Assembly (NCBI RefSeq): GCF_963678635.1
Contig: NC_087062.1
Location: forward strand, 88,451,845 to 88,515,844
Origin: Symsagittifera roscoffensis
Lineage: Eukaryota > Xenacoelomorpha > Acoela > Convolutidae
Reading direction: 5' to 3'
DNA: 64,000 nt
Shown: positions 51,734-61,960 of the stretch, piece after piece
Layout of the letters: each line of letters opens with the position of its first letter
How positions within the stretch are numbered: the first letter of the stretch is position 1
Position numbers and translations under genes: made by a program
The notes under the pieces: generated by a model
What the model saw: the letters and a program-made list of their open reading frames with translations, nothing else
Told to the model about the DNA's origin: nothing
Databases searched by the model: none

Positions 51734-52648
51734 TGTGCCAGTCGGTCATATTTGGAAGTTTGACCTTGAGAGGAGCAAAAAACACTTGATTTTGGAGTGA
51801 AATTTAATTTTTCAAATTTTCGAATGGAACCTGTCATGCACGATTTTCTCGCGAGAACTGATAATCAGAAAAAGAAGTTAGAACAATTTCAGAACAATTG
51901 AGTCGCACACGCGGGAAAGTTGTAAGAAAAAGCAGTAGGAAATTGCTATTCGCAATTTCCATCACTATAATAATCGAGAGTGGAGCTGTCCCATCTGTGA
52001 CAGAGACGAGAGCATTCCCTCGAATTGGATTATAACGACTGGAGTATTATTCGGAACTGGACTAGAGTGAACCTTCGGTGGAAAGGTGGACAGCTTGAGT
52101 GTCCTAATGGTTCACAAGAAAACTATTGTCTAGAGTATAAACTCGTTCTCATTGTCAAAACTATAAAACATTAGACTCATTTAGTTACGTTATTTAATTC
52201 TTGAGTTAACTACCGACTGGATTATTTCCCACTTCTTGAGCGTGCTACTATGTGAGTACAAATTTAAATTCCTAGAGTGTGTTTTATAATTGTTATGTTG
52301 AGGTAAGGCGAGTTTTAGGTTGATCCATCTGAAATGGATCAAAGTTCCACTGTCTAATAAAAAGTAACTTAACGGATTGTTCCAACCCGGTTTTTAACGG
52401 CGTTCATGTATTTTGGGTATCTAGAGACCTAAGTATGGGGACGTTTCTAATTCTAGAGTGGGGGGATATTTTAGTAGTAGCCTTTAAGCTGTAACGGGTC
52501 GTAGTCTCATGTCACAAACGAACCGAACTGGCTCCGACCGTTCTTGAGGTAGAAAAACACAAGAGATGGTGTCCCTGACCCTTGAGCCAGTGGTTATAGG
52601 GCCTATTTTTCTTAAGCCTCATGTGTGACTGCAGTAGACGAATGTTAC
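51734..52648 (+). repeat. 3' LTR of copy 3
   Basis: 915 bp, same length as the 5' LTR and with about four differences, all in the first 150 bp. It is followed by AATG and then by the continuation of the hAT transposase. Confidence 0.95.
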
Positions 52649-52652
52649 AATG
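52649..52652. repeat. Target-site duplication of copy 3, right (AATG)
   Basis: Pairs with 29688-29691; see there for the ambiguity of one base. Confidence 0.75.
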
Positions 52653-53822
52653 CTCTCCTTGAGTTTTGACAAATGGACATCAGCGGACAACAAAAAGTTC
52701 ATTGGAGTATATTTGTATGTTGGCGGAGAAAGCGTTTGCTTGGGTTTGATTTATTATACTGGTTTCTGTGGGGCCGAAGAAATACTCATCAATCTGAAAA
52801 AAACGCTAAGTCGTTTTGGTCTACAATTAAGAGACATTTCCTTATTTATTAGCGACTGTGGGTCGGATGTTCAATTAGCTGGCCGCATTGCCAATGTATT
52901 TACATTCCCATGTTTGGCTCATGTTATTAACCTGATTGTCAAGCAGTTTATATGCAATGTCGGAAACGAGACTGAAAACTTTGACGAAGAGCAACTAAAC
53001 GCATTAAATAGTGACTGTGATTCAGACAATGATGATGATGAAAATGATAACACTTTTGAAACTATGTTAAGCGGAACTGTTCACCGATTGAGAGAGTTGT
53101 GCAGGAAAATTAAGAAATCCCCCACTTTACGAGATAAGCTAGCAAATGTTCAATTGGCTCTTGGGCAAACTATTTCGTCCATAGTGATTGATAATAAGAC
53201 CCGCTGGAACTCGCTCTATGACTGCATGACAAGGTTTCTTGAGTTGAAACCTATTCTTATTTCTATTTTGCCATCTGAGGATTTAAATGATTTTGACTGG
53301 GATAAAGTTGCGTCGATTTGTCGAACACTGCAACCTTTGAAGAAGTGTACATTGGCTCTGCAAAGCAACAAGTCTGATGCTGCGTTAGCTGTGAAAGTTA
53401 TAAAATTTCTTAATCATTTGGCACATATGGAACCAGCTCTTAATTCTCCAATTCGCACTGTTTTGGGTAAGTGGATTGATAACAATCCTGTTATCACTGC
53501 CCTGATTAATAAATCGGGGAGTTTTTTTGAAACTATTCGAAAGTTCGCTGTTGAACCCGAAAGTGCCACACAGGTGGCGTCTAATGATCATCAATATGTG
53601 GCTGTGGAAGAAGGTTTGTCTTTTGCAGAGTTCGATAACAATTGCCAATTAGATGAGTTTGACATTTTCGCTTTTCTGGAAAATTTTCGTCCGTCCAGTG
53701 TTGATCCAGAGCGCCTATTTTCTTTATGCCGACTCAGTCGCAACTACTTACAAAATCGATTATCACCTGAGAATCATTCACGAAATGTTTTCTTAAATAA
53801 GAATAGAAGGTTTTTGAAATAA
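52653..53822 (+). pseudogene. hAT transposase, C-terminal part
   Basis: It continues the frame of 29209-29691. The first catalytic aspartate lies in SFDKWTS, the second probably in ISDCGSD, followed by CLAHVINL as usual in the family. TRWNSLYDC is another family landmark. The C-terminal dimerisation region keeps SSVDPERLFSL and ends FLNKNRRFLK. The part normally before it, with the W-x-x-tryptophan/proline segment, is short or missing, so an internal deletion is likely. A stop at 53820 closes it. Because of the insertion, no full-length product can be made. Confidence 0.85.
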
Positions 53823-54134
53823 AACTGTTCATTAGCAAACTTGTTTTAAAATTACGGTCTCTTTTTTAAATAGTTTTTACATTATTACGCAAGTCCCAGC
53901 CAATTCTACTTGAAAAATGCTATGTTCAATACTTTTTATAGAATTTGTTGTATCAAACTTTTATGCTAAGTTTTTTGGGAAAATAACCAAATATCCGAAT
54001 AGTTGTTCGAGTAGTAACATTTGGCCGAAGCCGAATCCGAATAGTAAGGGCACTATTCGGCCGAAGTCGAATATCGAATAGTTGGGCCGCGGCGAATAAC
54101 GAATATCAAAAAATCCGAGTATTCGACATCCCTG
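53823..54134 (+). other. hAT 3' end with subterminal repeats
   Basis: Non-coding. From about 53985 on it holds many copies of CGAATA/CCGAATA in both directions, mirroring the left end (28995-29165), and it closes with the inverted end at 54123-54134. Confidence 0.8.
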
Positions 54135-54142
54135 ATCCAAGG
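54135..54142. repeat. hAT target-site duplication, right (ATCCAAGG)
   Basis: Exact repeat of 28981-28988, next to the right end of the hAT element. Confidence 0.95.
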
Positions 54143-54319
54143 ACATTTATTTTGTTAAATCAATTATTTGATTCGTCCTCGTAGTAATTTATGTTTTTTC
54201 TTGTTATGTTATATAACCATTGCGTAATATTGTACACTAGATACTTATACAATCAGTTCTGCAACTGCATAAGTATATTGAAACAATAAAGTGTCCCCTC
54301 TCTCTCTAAAAAAAATAGA
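54143..54319. other. Stretch ending in AATAAA and an A-run, possible retroposed 3' end
   Basis: It does not match the copy 3 LTR. It contains AATAAAGTGTCCCCTCTCTC followed by eight As, like a polyadenylated 3' end. It may be a small retroposed sequence inside the LTR remnant, or diverged LTR. Confidence 0.35.
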
Positions 54320-54406
54320 AGTCATAGTGTCCCTGACTCTTCAGCCAATGGTTATAGGACCTGTTTTTCTTAAACCTCATATGTGACTTAAGTAGGCGAC
54401 TGTTAC
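54320..54406 (+). mobile_element. 3' LTR of copy 2, last piece
   Basis: It matches the end of the copy 3 LTR (about 30520-30606). Shared pieces are GTGTCCCTGACTCTTCAGCC, GGTTATAGGACCTG and the end GTTAC(A). It closes the LTR opened at 24297, which proves that LINE and hAT both inserted into this LTR. Confidence 0.85.
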
Positions 54407-54692
54407 AACTTTTATTGCACAATTTTAAAGTCATGTATTTGAAACTTGTTCTGTAGTTTAATTCACGCTTTCTTCATTTGTAACACAAGTGCTACGAAGC
54501 TCAGCTTCGTCTCTGTATGAGATTTTTGATTTCGAAAACTGTTTCCTCTTGTTTTGTTTGGCTTAAGTTGTGGATCGACTCAAATTTCTGCACATTAGCT
54601 GACTCTCGTTCATTGATTATTACTGTTTATCAAGACTGCTTATAAACATCTCTCGAGTCAAAGATATGAAGTTCTTGTAGATGGAGTGCAGC
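54407..54692. other. Host flank, no gene seen
   Basis: AT-rich sequence after the end of copy 2. No coding region, RNA or repeat is supported. Confidence 0.4.
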
Positions 54693-54893
54693 CAGTATTT
54701 AGACAGCCGCGTATTCATACTCGTCAGTATTTAGACAAATACTGTATGAACCAATCAGAATCGAGAAATGACATAAATAATTCAAAATAAAAAATAATTA
54801 TTTATTAATTTCTTCTTTGTCTCGATTCTGATTGGTTGAAACAGTATTTGTCTAAATACTGACCAGTCTGAATACGCGGTTGTCTAAATACTG
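54693..54893. mobile_element. MITE-like foldback element, about 200 bp
   Basis: The left arm starts CAGTATTTAGACAGCCGCGT and the right arm ends with its near-complement (...CGGTTGTCTAAATACTG). The arms pair over about 80 bp, around an AT-rich centre. Further TATTTAGACAAATACTG palindromes lie within each arm. No coding. No clear target duplication is seen. Confidence 0.85.
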
Positions 54894-55206
54894 ATATGTA
54901 ACCCTTGTAGATATAGTCTTGATTATATTTTTTAAAAACACGAGTTCCTTTTGTTTTGGCCAAATTTGATTTCGAATTTCAGCAGAAATTCTTACATGAA
55001 TCGATAGCAAATAATCAGAGTTAACCTTGATCAAATTTTAGTTTCTAAGATTTCCCAAGGTAATACAGTTCCGAGAACTCAGTTTATATCAATTTTTATT
55101 ATTTCTTTTTTTTTGTTGTTCAGAATGTTTCATGTGGCATGTACCTTTTTTTCCGATTTTTTAAAAAAGAGTTCACTCCAATGCAGAACTATGCGCAGAT
55201 GAGGAA

Positions 55207-56072
55207 ATTTGGTACAACTTGACTTTTCTGAAAAACTTGATAACATCTCGCACACTAAAAGGATTTGGGCATTCTTAATTGAAGTCCAAATTCGCAACCT
55301 CTGTGGAAATTTTTCAATACGCGTTTTTCCGCAACACGTATTGCAAAATTAGTGAGCCTATGGCTGGGTCGCATTATAACCAGACTACGAGGCCACTCCT
55401 AAAAACAGGTCAAATACTCTATTACTATTAAGTCATTACATTACTTTTGTTTTTATTCAGTAAAGAAATTCGTACTATTTTTGACGGGATTCTGGTGAAA
55501 TGGCACATACGTAGTTTTCATTTTTTTTTTCAAATTAGGTTCGTCTGCAACAGTTGTCTTCAAAAAATGAATTAAAAGCAAAAAAAAGTTCAGAAAATGA
55601 AAACAAAAACTTTTTTTTAGGAGTTATACCATTTTTTATAATGAAGTTTCGAATACTGGCTTTCCCGCAATATTTCTAAGTTTTTCGCTTCTTTTTACAA
55701 TCTTTCTGTCGAAATTCTAAAGAGCTTTTATTCGATCAAATTCTACCTATCTATACTATATTTATAGGCGTGTAACCCGTATCTTGCCATGTTTAAGCGT
55801 TTTTTTTGCAACAATTAAGGGCATAACGTATCTATGAGTGGTTAAGCTATATCGTATATTGCAATTTGCAAGAATTGTTTTCTCGATTTTCCAATTTGAA
55901 TCTAGAGTTTGTTCCACCGAGTTAAAAGTTAGCAACACAAAATTGGGATACTGTAAGAGTTTCCAGGGGTTGCTAGTTTGGTCTTCAATTAAGAATGCCC
56001 AAATCCTTTTAGTGTGCGAGATAAGACAATTTTTGTGACTTTTTGAAAGTTTTCAGAAAAGTCAAATTGTAC
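55207..56072. repeat. Inverted repeat with arms of about 110-140 bp
   Basis: The left arm at about 55207-55345 contains CTAAAAGGATTTGGGCATTC. Its complement lies at about 55925-56072. The arms match well at the outer parts and diverge toward the loop of about 580 bp. It is probably a non-autonomous DNA element. The 66-codon frame at 55838-56038 is a chance ORF. Confidence 0.75.
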
Positions 56073-56089
56073 AATAATTAACTAAATTT

Positions 56090-57790
56090 TGAAATTCCCA
56101 ACCTTGTAGTTGGGTGCTGTCAGAGTACTCTCAAGAAATGCGAGTCTTGCCGTCAAATATGGCTGCTCAAATCTCTGTAGTTTTCGAGAAATGGCGTCTT
56201 TTATGATTTCTTAATTTTATTTAAAACTTAAATTTTAAAAATTCAAGATTCAAATTCCTAATCTTGCTATTGGTTACTGTGAGGGTACTCGCAGGTGTTT
56301 CAAGATATAAACTCTGCGCCCGAATGCGACTGCTCAGATGCTCTCAGTTTTCGAGATATGACATGATTTGTGGAGCTGTCAGAATACTATCGGAGGTTGC
56401 GAATCTCATTTCCAATTATTTATGACTGTTCAATTCTTCTCAGTTGACGGATATGACGTGTTGTGATTATTTAAAAAAATGCAGAAAACTTAAGTTCAAT
56501 ATTCTTTTAAAATTTTGAAATTCCCGACCCTTTAGTTGGAAGCTGTCAGAGAATTCTTATAATATACCGTATCTGGCGGATGGATAATACGGATATATTG
56601 TCGTTTAGTGTAATGCGAGCTGTTCAATTAGTAATTTTATTTAGCGCTAATGGCTATCAATTGTATTTAGATTGGATTCATTATTTTAGATATGTCTCGA
56701 GCGGTTAAGACCTATCTTGCTTTAAAGGATGCTGGTTCCGATTCCTAGCTTCTGATATCTCGCAAGTCGATCGGCGCAAGTAAGAGCATGATTAGAATAT
56801 TTTATTCAATTGATGTGTCTCCAATTGATTTCTAGCTCGATATAAGATTCCCATGATTGTTATTAATTACCATCAATGTTTACATAGTTAAATAAATATG
56901 TGATGCAGCTCTATTTTATCATCAAGGTGAATTATGTAATCTATTCGGTTCAAATGATTAATTAGAATGAATGACATCATGAAGGGATGTCACAATTCTC
57001 GTAGAATTCAAAATCTTCCCTCCAAATCTGACCACCCAAATCTTTCAAGTTTTCAGTAGTCACAAAACCAGTAGTCACAAAAACCATCATAGTCACAAAA
57101 CCATCAGATCTTTTCGAGATATGATGGTTTTTGTGATTTTTTAAATTTTTTTTTAGCGAACTTAAATTTATTATTTTTTCAAATTTCAATTGATTGTTGA
57201 TGCCCTCTTCCTTGTAAGGAGGATAGGGGATTGTCAGAGTTTTTTCGACAGGTTGATTTTTCGCCTCCAAATATGGCGGCTCAACTTTCTGTAGTTTTTG
57301 AGATATGACATTTTTTGCGAATTTTTCAAAAACTTTTTATTTAACTTGAATTGATTTTTTCTTCAAATGTTAAAATTTCCAACCCTTTAATTGGGCGCTG
57401 CCAAAAATTTCGCCGCCACATGTGACTTCTCTGGGCTTTTTAAGTTTCCAGATGTGACGTTTTTATGGTTTTTCAAATTTTTTTCGAAACTTAAATTTTG
57501 GAATTTTTCCTTATTAGAAAATCCTAACCCTGTAGTTGGGTACTGTGACAGTACTCTCAGGAGTTGAAAATTCAGCGTCCAAATGCGACTACTCAATTGC
57601 TTTTGGTTCCCAAATCTGACGTTTTTTAAAATTTTTCAAAAAAAAACAGATATATAAAAACTAAGATATAAAAGTTTTAATTTTTCAAAATTTAAATTAA
57701 AAAACTCAGAAAAAATTATTCAGCTTTTGAAATTACAATTCCTGTTAGTGGGTAGTGTCAGAGTACACTCAAATTTTCAAGATTTTTCTC
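56090..57790. repeat. Degenerate repeat family, about 8 units
   Basis: Landmarks GTTGGGTGCTGTCAGAGTAC, CCAAATATGGCTGCTCAA and TTTTCGAGATATGACG recur with changes near 56108, 56268, 56375, 56535, 57225, 57385, 57535 and 57745. Spacing is irregular, mostly 100-210 bp. The units are old and non-coding. Confidence 0.75.
56690..56760 (+). repeat. tRNA-like segment (SINE-type)
   Basis: CTCGAGCGGTTAAGACC resembles an RNA polymerase III A box as in Leu/Ser-type tRNAs. GGTTCCGATTCC about 35 bp downstream fits a B box. The full cloverleaf cannot be completed with confidence, so I call it a SINE-like or tRNA-derived remnant. Confidence 0.45.
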
Positions 57791-58039
57791 AATGTATGCG
57801 GTTTTTCTATGAGTTCTCAAAAGTTCTCATTACGACTGGAAGGGCTTTATTATGATATATCAGTTGACCTATTTCTTTTATTCTTTGTGGTATCTGATTT
57901 CGCGTGGAAAAATCATCCGAAGATAAAAGATTATGCGGTGTGATGACAACCAAGTTTTTCTCAGCAATAAAAATTGACTTTGTTTTCCAGAAAATTGCTT
58001 TAATGTGACTGGAACCTGTCAAAAGGGCTTAATAACATA
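57791..58039 (+). other. Upstream region of EDC3
   Basis: AT-rich. A pyrimidine-rich AG site (TTTGTTTTCCAG) ends at about 57991, some 50 bp before the start codon. It may be the acceptor of a 5' UTR intron or a trans-splice site. No TATA box could be assigned. Confidence 0.4.
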
Positions 58040-59386
58040 ATGAGTTTGAATGCAGATTCTTTTAAAGAAAGATTAGTCGAGATCTACTGCCATGGTTCAA
58101 GAACCTACAGAGGACTTATATCTAAAATCGACGAGCGGAATAACACTCTTACTCTGTGCGCTGTACATCAGAACGGCAAGAAATTTCCGAACTCTTCGGC
58201 ACTTGTTATAAACAAGGATGAGATAATAGACTTGAAGTTTGTAAGCGCTTTATCTTTGGAAGAATTACAATCGAATACCAGTCGCACACCTCGAAAGAAC
58301 GAGAACAAGGATGCTTCTGATTGTTTTGACTCCGAAGATTGCGATGTTAATGAAGATTTTGATTTTGCAACTAACCTGCAACTTTTCGACAAAGAAGCTG
58401 AGTCGAGAGAGTTTGATCAACAGGAATATAATTCATCGCCGAGAGGCTACAGGTTCAAAAGCAACAATCAGCAAAGGAAAAAGTGCCCTCGGAAGAATAT
58501 AGCGAACCTGGCCACAAATTTTTCGAGGCTTAATCTACCTTCGGGAAGTGGTTCGTATGACGCACCTTCTCAACTAGTACAACCAAACAACACCTCGCAG
58601 ATCTATCGATTGCCGAAGGAAGGGTATGCGAATTTCAAATATGTTTTTAATCAAAACGGCATAGAGTACGCCGTTCCAGCGGTGACCCCTGACTTCTGGT
58701 TGAACATAATCAGTAACCTGAATGAAATGAATTACACCATGGATCGTCTATGTGAATCAGTTGGGGCTCTGTGCGTTGTGCCAATACGCAACTACATTTA
58801 CTCGCTTCCTCGGAAGTGTGAATCTATTTTATTGATAGCAGGGCCTCATTACTGTGGATCATTTGGAATGGCTATTGCCCGATACCTTTCGTTCTCCATG
58901 CCCAAAGTTCAAATTACCGCGTATTGTGGAACTGTCAACCGTCGCGCAGCAGAAAGCACCGAAATTTCTCTCCTCGAAAAAGCTACCCGAGTTAGAGTGG
59001 TTAGAGATGTGCAGCTACTGGAAAGCTCTTATGACTTCGTTTTGGACGCCCTCGACTGTGAGACGTTCGAATTCTTACAGATCTTAGATTGGCACCTGGA
59101 GTTGAAGGCGTGGCTTAAGACATTCCAAGTCCCTACTGTAGCTATTCAACCTCCCACCGCTCAACCTCGATTCTGTACATTTGCAATAGCTATTCTTTTC
59201 CCATTCCAGTGGAATCTTCCGGTTCTTATGTGCAACTCGCTTCCGTGTGAGGCCTATTTGAAAAAGTTTGGCGTCCAGCCTTCAGTTGATCAAATACCTA
59301 AAGGAACGTTTTACCCAGTTGTTCCTCTTCATCTGAAAATGAAATTTGAAGCCTTCTTCGCCAATTGGATGGATTATATTCCTTGA
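58040..59386 (+). CDS. EDC3: Enhancer of mRNA-decapping protein 3
   Basis: A single exon of 448 codons from the ATG at 58040. Residues about 8-72 form the divergent Sm fold (LSm16: RLVEIYCHGSRTYRGLISKI). Residues about 100-122 hold the FDF motif region (NEDFDFATNLQLFDKEAE), which binds the DDX6/Dhh1 helicase. Residues about 215-445 form the YjeF-N Rossmann-like dimerisation domain (ILLIAGPHYCGSFGMAIARY). EDC3 is a scaffold of cytoplasmic P-bodies that joins the decapping enzyme DCP2 and the helicase. Length and domain order are as in other animals (about 450-510 residues), and all domains look intact. It is the only clear host gene in the window. CTNGAG hexamers, abundant in the transposons, are not seen in it. 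Confidence 0.95.
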   Translation: MSLNADSFKERLVEIYCHGSRTYRGLISKIDERNNTLTLCAVHQNGKKFPNSSALVINKDEIIDLKFVSALSLEELQSNTSRTPRKNENKDASDCFDSEDCDVNEDFDFATNLQLFDKEAESREFDQQEYNSSPRGYRFKSNNQQRKKCPRKNIANLATNFSRLNLPSGSGSYDAPSQLVQPNNTSQIYRLPKEGYANFKYVFNQNGIEYAVPAVTPDFWLNIISNLNEMNYTMDRLCESVGALCVVPIRNYIYSLPRKCESILLIAGPHYCGSFGMAIARYLSFSMPKVQITAYCGTVNRRAAESTEISLLEKATRVRVVRDVQLLESSYDFVLDALDCETFEFLQILDWHLELKAWLKTFQVPTVAIQPPTAQPRFCTFAIAILFPFQWNLPVLMCNSLPCEAYLKKFGVQPSVDQIPKGTFYPVVPLHLKMKFEAFFANWMDYIP

Positions 59387-59565
59387 TGTGCTGAGAGGCA
59401 TATAATGTTACCAGTTAGAATCCCAGTAGTAAATGGTAACATTTCGGTTATTATACTGTTTATTAATTTATTGATGTTATGTGAATTGAAGTATTGCTAG
59501 TGCCAGAGTGAACTTCTATTTGAATTGAATATTTTTAATCATGGTTGTTGCTGCACAGTTATGCG
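59387..59565 (+). other. Downstream flank of EDC3
   Basis: AT-rich 3' flank, presumably including the 3' UTR. I see no canonical AATAAA close to the stop, so the polyadenylation site is not placed. Confidence 0.35.
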
Positions 59566-59569
59566 TTTT

Positions 59570-59830
59570 AGGGCTCTTCTGACATTGCAAGTTGAACGTA
59601 TGATTAGACTTGCGAGAGGAATGATCTTGTAATCGGGAACGAGACTTTTTCCAGCAAACAACTTTATTAGAAATCTGTAAGAAATTTAACTTGCTGTCTT
59701 ATATTATCTTAGCAACTCTCAGGATCATTCTCTCTTAGTCTAGAGGTAACACGACCGCCTTTGCTCCCTTAAGTCTGGGGCTCGAGTTCCGGACGGGCCT
59801 TATTTTTTTTACAGTATGTCTGAAACTGCA
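59570..59830 (+). repeat. tRNA-derived SINE-like repeat, copy A
   Basis: TTAGTCTAGAGGTAAC (59735-59750) resembles an A box, and GGGCTCGAGTTCC (about 59778-59790) a B box, about 30-40 bp apart. A T run follows at about 59804. Related segments lie at about 60170 and 63360, with similar flanks, which argues for a SINE family rather than a working tRNA gene. Confidence 0.6.
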
Positions 59831-60019
59831 GTTTTTTTCCGGAAAAAATGAATTTAGGTCTGCTAATGTTGTCGGATTAGTTTGCAAAAGATCGATTTTT
59901 TTTCTAAATTAAACTATTCTTATTATAAATGAAAGTCGTCATATCATTTTTTCAGCTTACCAACTCGGATATTTCGGTTAAGTTTTTTATCTTCTTTTTT
60001 TAAAATTAAAATGGTTTCG

Positions 60020-60260
60020 GCTTATGTTTCATCGGCTTTTTACACTTGCTATAAGCAAGGGTATTGCAATCGGTCACAAGACTTTTTTCCTCGTAAATGA
60101 CTATGTTCACTGGACTCATCTCTTGTGGTACCTTGTTTCATATTTTATTCAAATTTTTAGCGTTCACGGCTCTTTTAGCATAGAGGTAACGATTACGCCT
60201 GGGCCGGCGGCAAAGGCCCTTTTTCGAATTTGACCAGGACTTGTTTTTTAACGGTAAATA
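60020..60260 (+). repeat. tRNA-derived SINE-like repeat, copy B
   Basis: TTAGCATAGAGGTAAC (about 60175-60190) and TTCGAATTTGACC (about 60223-60235) correspond to the boxes of copy A. Flanks share ATAAGCAAGGGTATTG-like and CACAAGACTTTTTTCC-like parts with 59580-59660 and 63230-63270. The 69-codon frame over it is a chance ORF. Confidence 0.6.
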
Positions 60261-61555
60261 TTCTGTTTCAAATAAAATTATCGGCCAATTATTTGTCTGC
60301 TTATCTTTTTACGGCTTAGTTGCTGCATCTTGGAACAATTTTTTGCTTCGAGCATTTTTTAAATGTTGCTTTTAGTGATTGATATATTCCTGCAATTCAT
60401 AATTTTACTTACCTTGACTTCGTATTTCCTTTTTTTTGTTTCGCTTAAAACTTTATTCGGCCCAAATTATTTCGGCCTATTTTTAGTGATTTAATAACAT
60501 AATTTAGGGTCGCTTCATGGGAAAACAATTTTTACGCTCCCCTCCGCACTTTTTAATTTGTTTATATTTTTACGACTCTGTTAATTTTGGGTAAATGGAC
60601 CGTAACTTTAGCATAAAGATAAAATAGCATAAAAAATTGAGAATTTTTTGAAATTAGCCAATCAGATTTCACGATGCTAGTACTCACCGAAATTTTTCGG
60701 CTATCTAACTCATTATTATAGATCAGTAATTTGAATGCAACAAAAGCTTCTTCCTAGCTTTTATTCGATTATTTAGAAATAATTGTCAAAGTAAAAAAAA
60801 CAATCATGCCGCAGAAATGGCCGAGCCGAACTGTTCTTACAAAACTGTTCTTTCATTTCTTTAAGAACCTCGAAATGAAACGTTCTTCCAGAGCTGCCAG
60901 CTGAGAAAAAAAGCAGGCAATGACGCTGAATAAAGCTAGAAAAATTTTATGTTATTTTATACAGCCCGATTTTTGTGTTTCTTCTCATTTTTTAATTTTA
61001 AAAAATTTTGGCCTGTCATTTCCATTCGCCAGCTGGAAATGATACGCTTGCCTTTTATTGCAACTAATGCGACGTTCCGGTTTGCCTCTGTGTAAATAAA
61101 AGTATTCAGAATAATTAGTTTTTTATTAACCGTGCAAAACTCATTCCTGACACTATGACTGCGTTAAACTTTTTTGTTTGTATTTGAAAAATAAATTCAA
61201 CTAAGGTGGCAGAGAGTGAAAAACAGCCGTTTTTTGTGTCATTTTTTATCCAGCCGCAAATTTTGACTTATTTCATATACGGCCGTAAATAGTGGACCAT
61301 CATTGATTAATTCATGTATTTTTTTTCAGATTGATTTCAATATGCAGGGATTTGACTTTTGCAGCTCTAATCCAAAATCTTAGGATTAAAAATACTTTGA
61401 TTTACTACAAAGTACGTCTGAAGTTTGGGTATAGGTCATTTTAGCTCTTTTTAACTCACAACACGTCACAAGAACATCGAAACTACTATTCCGAAAGCTG
61501 AATCTTCTTTTTTCCCCTGCAGAATTCCAGAAAAAATAATTATACATTTTTAGTG
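60261..61555. other. AT-rich intergenic DNA, no feature seen
   Basis: Long T/A runs and no open frame over 60 codons. Nothing else can be supported. Confidence 0.4.
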
Positions 61556-61559
61556 GTTC

Positions 61560-61960
61560 AGATTTTAAGAGTCGATGAACATAGTTCAGACTCTTATATA
61601 GGTCGCGATGATTTTAATTATTATTTTTTAATCTTTCGTTTTTTAGGAAAAGTCTTATAATTTGTTCAGGCTAAAGTTTCCTTTTTCGCGGTTTGACTTA
61701 TGATGTCTTGTTAAGCTCAGTTCATTTCCTTTGTGAAAAGGAAGGCAAACTCAGCTATCACACAGCAAAATTGTAAAGATCATGAAAAACGTGATCGACT
61801 TCTAATTTCGAAAATGGAAATTAATTATCAGATTTCTCAGCGAAATAAAAGTTTTACCTATTGATCCAGTTTTCTCAATTTGACCATAAAAGTGTCCATT
61901 ATAAATTGTTCTACAAATTCAAAGAGGTTTAAGGCCATCTGTTTTTTTTCTTCGAAATTC
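61560..61960. repeat. Dispersed repeat, unit 1
   Basis: Shares ordered landmarks with 62315-62640: AAGAGTC.ATGAAC, AAAAGGAAGGCAAACTC, CACACAGCAAAATTGT, TCAGATTTCTCAGCGAAAT and a run ending in AAAGTG. The two units are offset by about 755 bp and well diverged. Confidence 0.7.

Larger units (their letters stand above)
29692..52648 (+). mobile_element. Giant LTR retrotransposon (copy 3), 22,957 bp
   Basis: Two direct 915-bp LTRs flank 21.1 kb of internal sequence. The pol order (protease, reverse transcriptase, RNase H, integrase) places it in the Ty3/Gypsy group. Beyond pol there is about 10.5 kb more: a macrodomain frame and a second giant frame with an SGNH esterase. The size is far above the 5-10 kb typical for the group and in the range of known giant elements such as plant Ogre or planarian Burro. 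No envelope-like protein with signal peptide and membrane anchor is apparent. It inserted into the hAT transposase gene. Confidence 0.95.
28989..54134 (+). mobile_element. hAT DNA transposon, carrying a nested giant LTR element
   Basis: The ends are imperfect inverted repeats, CAGGGATATCGA at the left and CAGGGATGTCGA read inward from the right. Both are followed by subterminal CGAATA/CCGAATA repeats (28995-29165 and 53985-54125). The 8-bp target duplications are perfect. Without the nested element (29692-52652) the transposon would be about 2.2 kb with one transposase gene. It sits inside the 3' LTR of copy 2. Confidence 0.93.

Noticed and set aside
57027-57130. Functional small hairpin RNA gene from the local inverted AACCATCA/TGATGGTT repeats
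   Set aside because: Short, low-complexity complementarity inside a degenerate repeat family; nothing shows that it is processed.
59730-59805. Functional tRNA gene
   Set aside because: A and B boxes are present, but acceptor and anticodon stems do not pair convincingly, and related copies nearby fit a SINE family.
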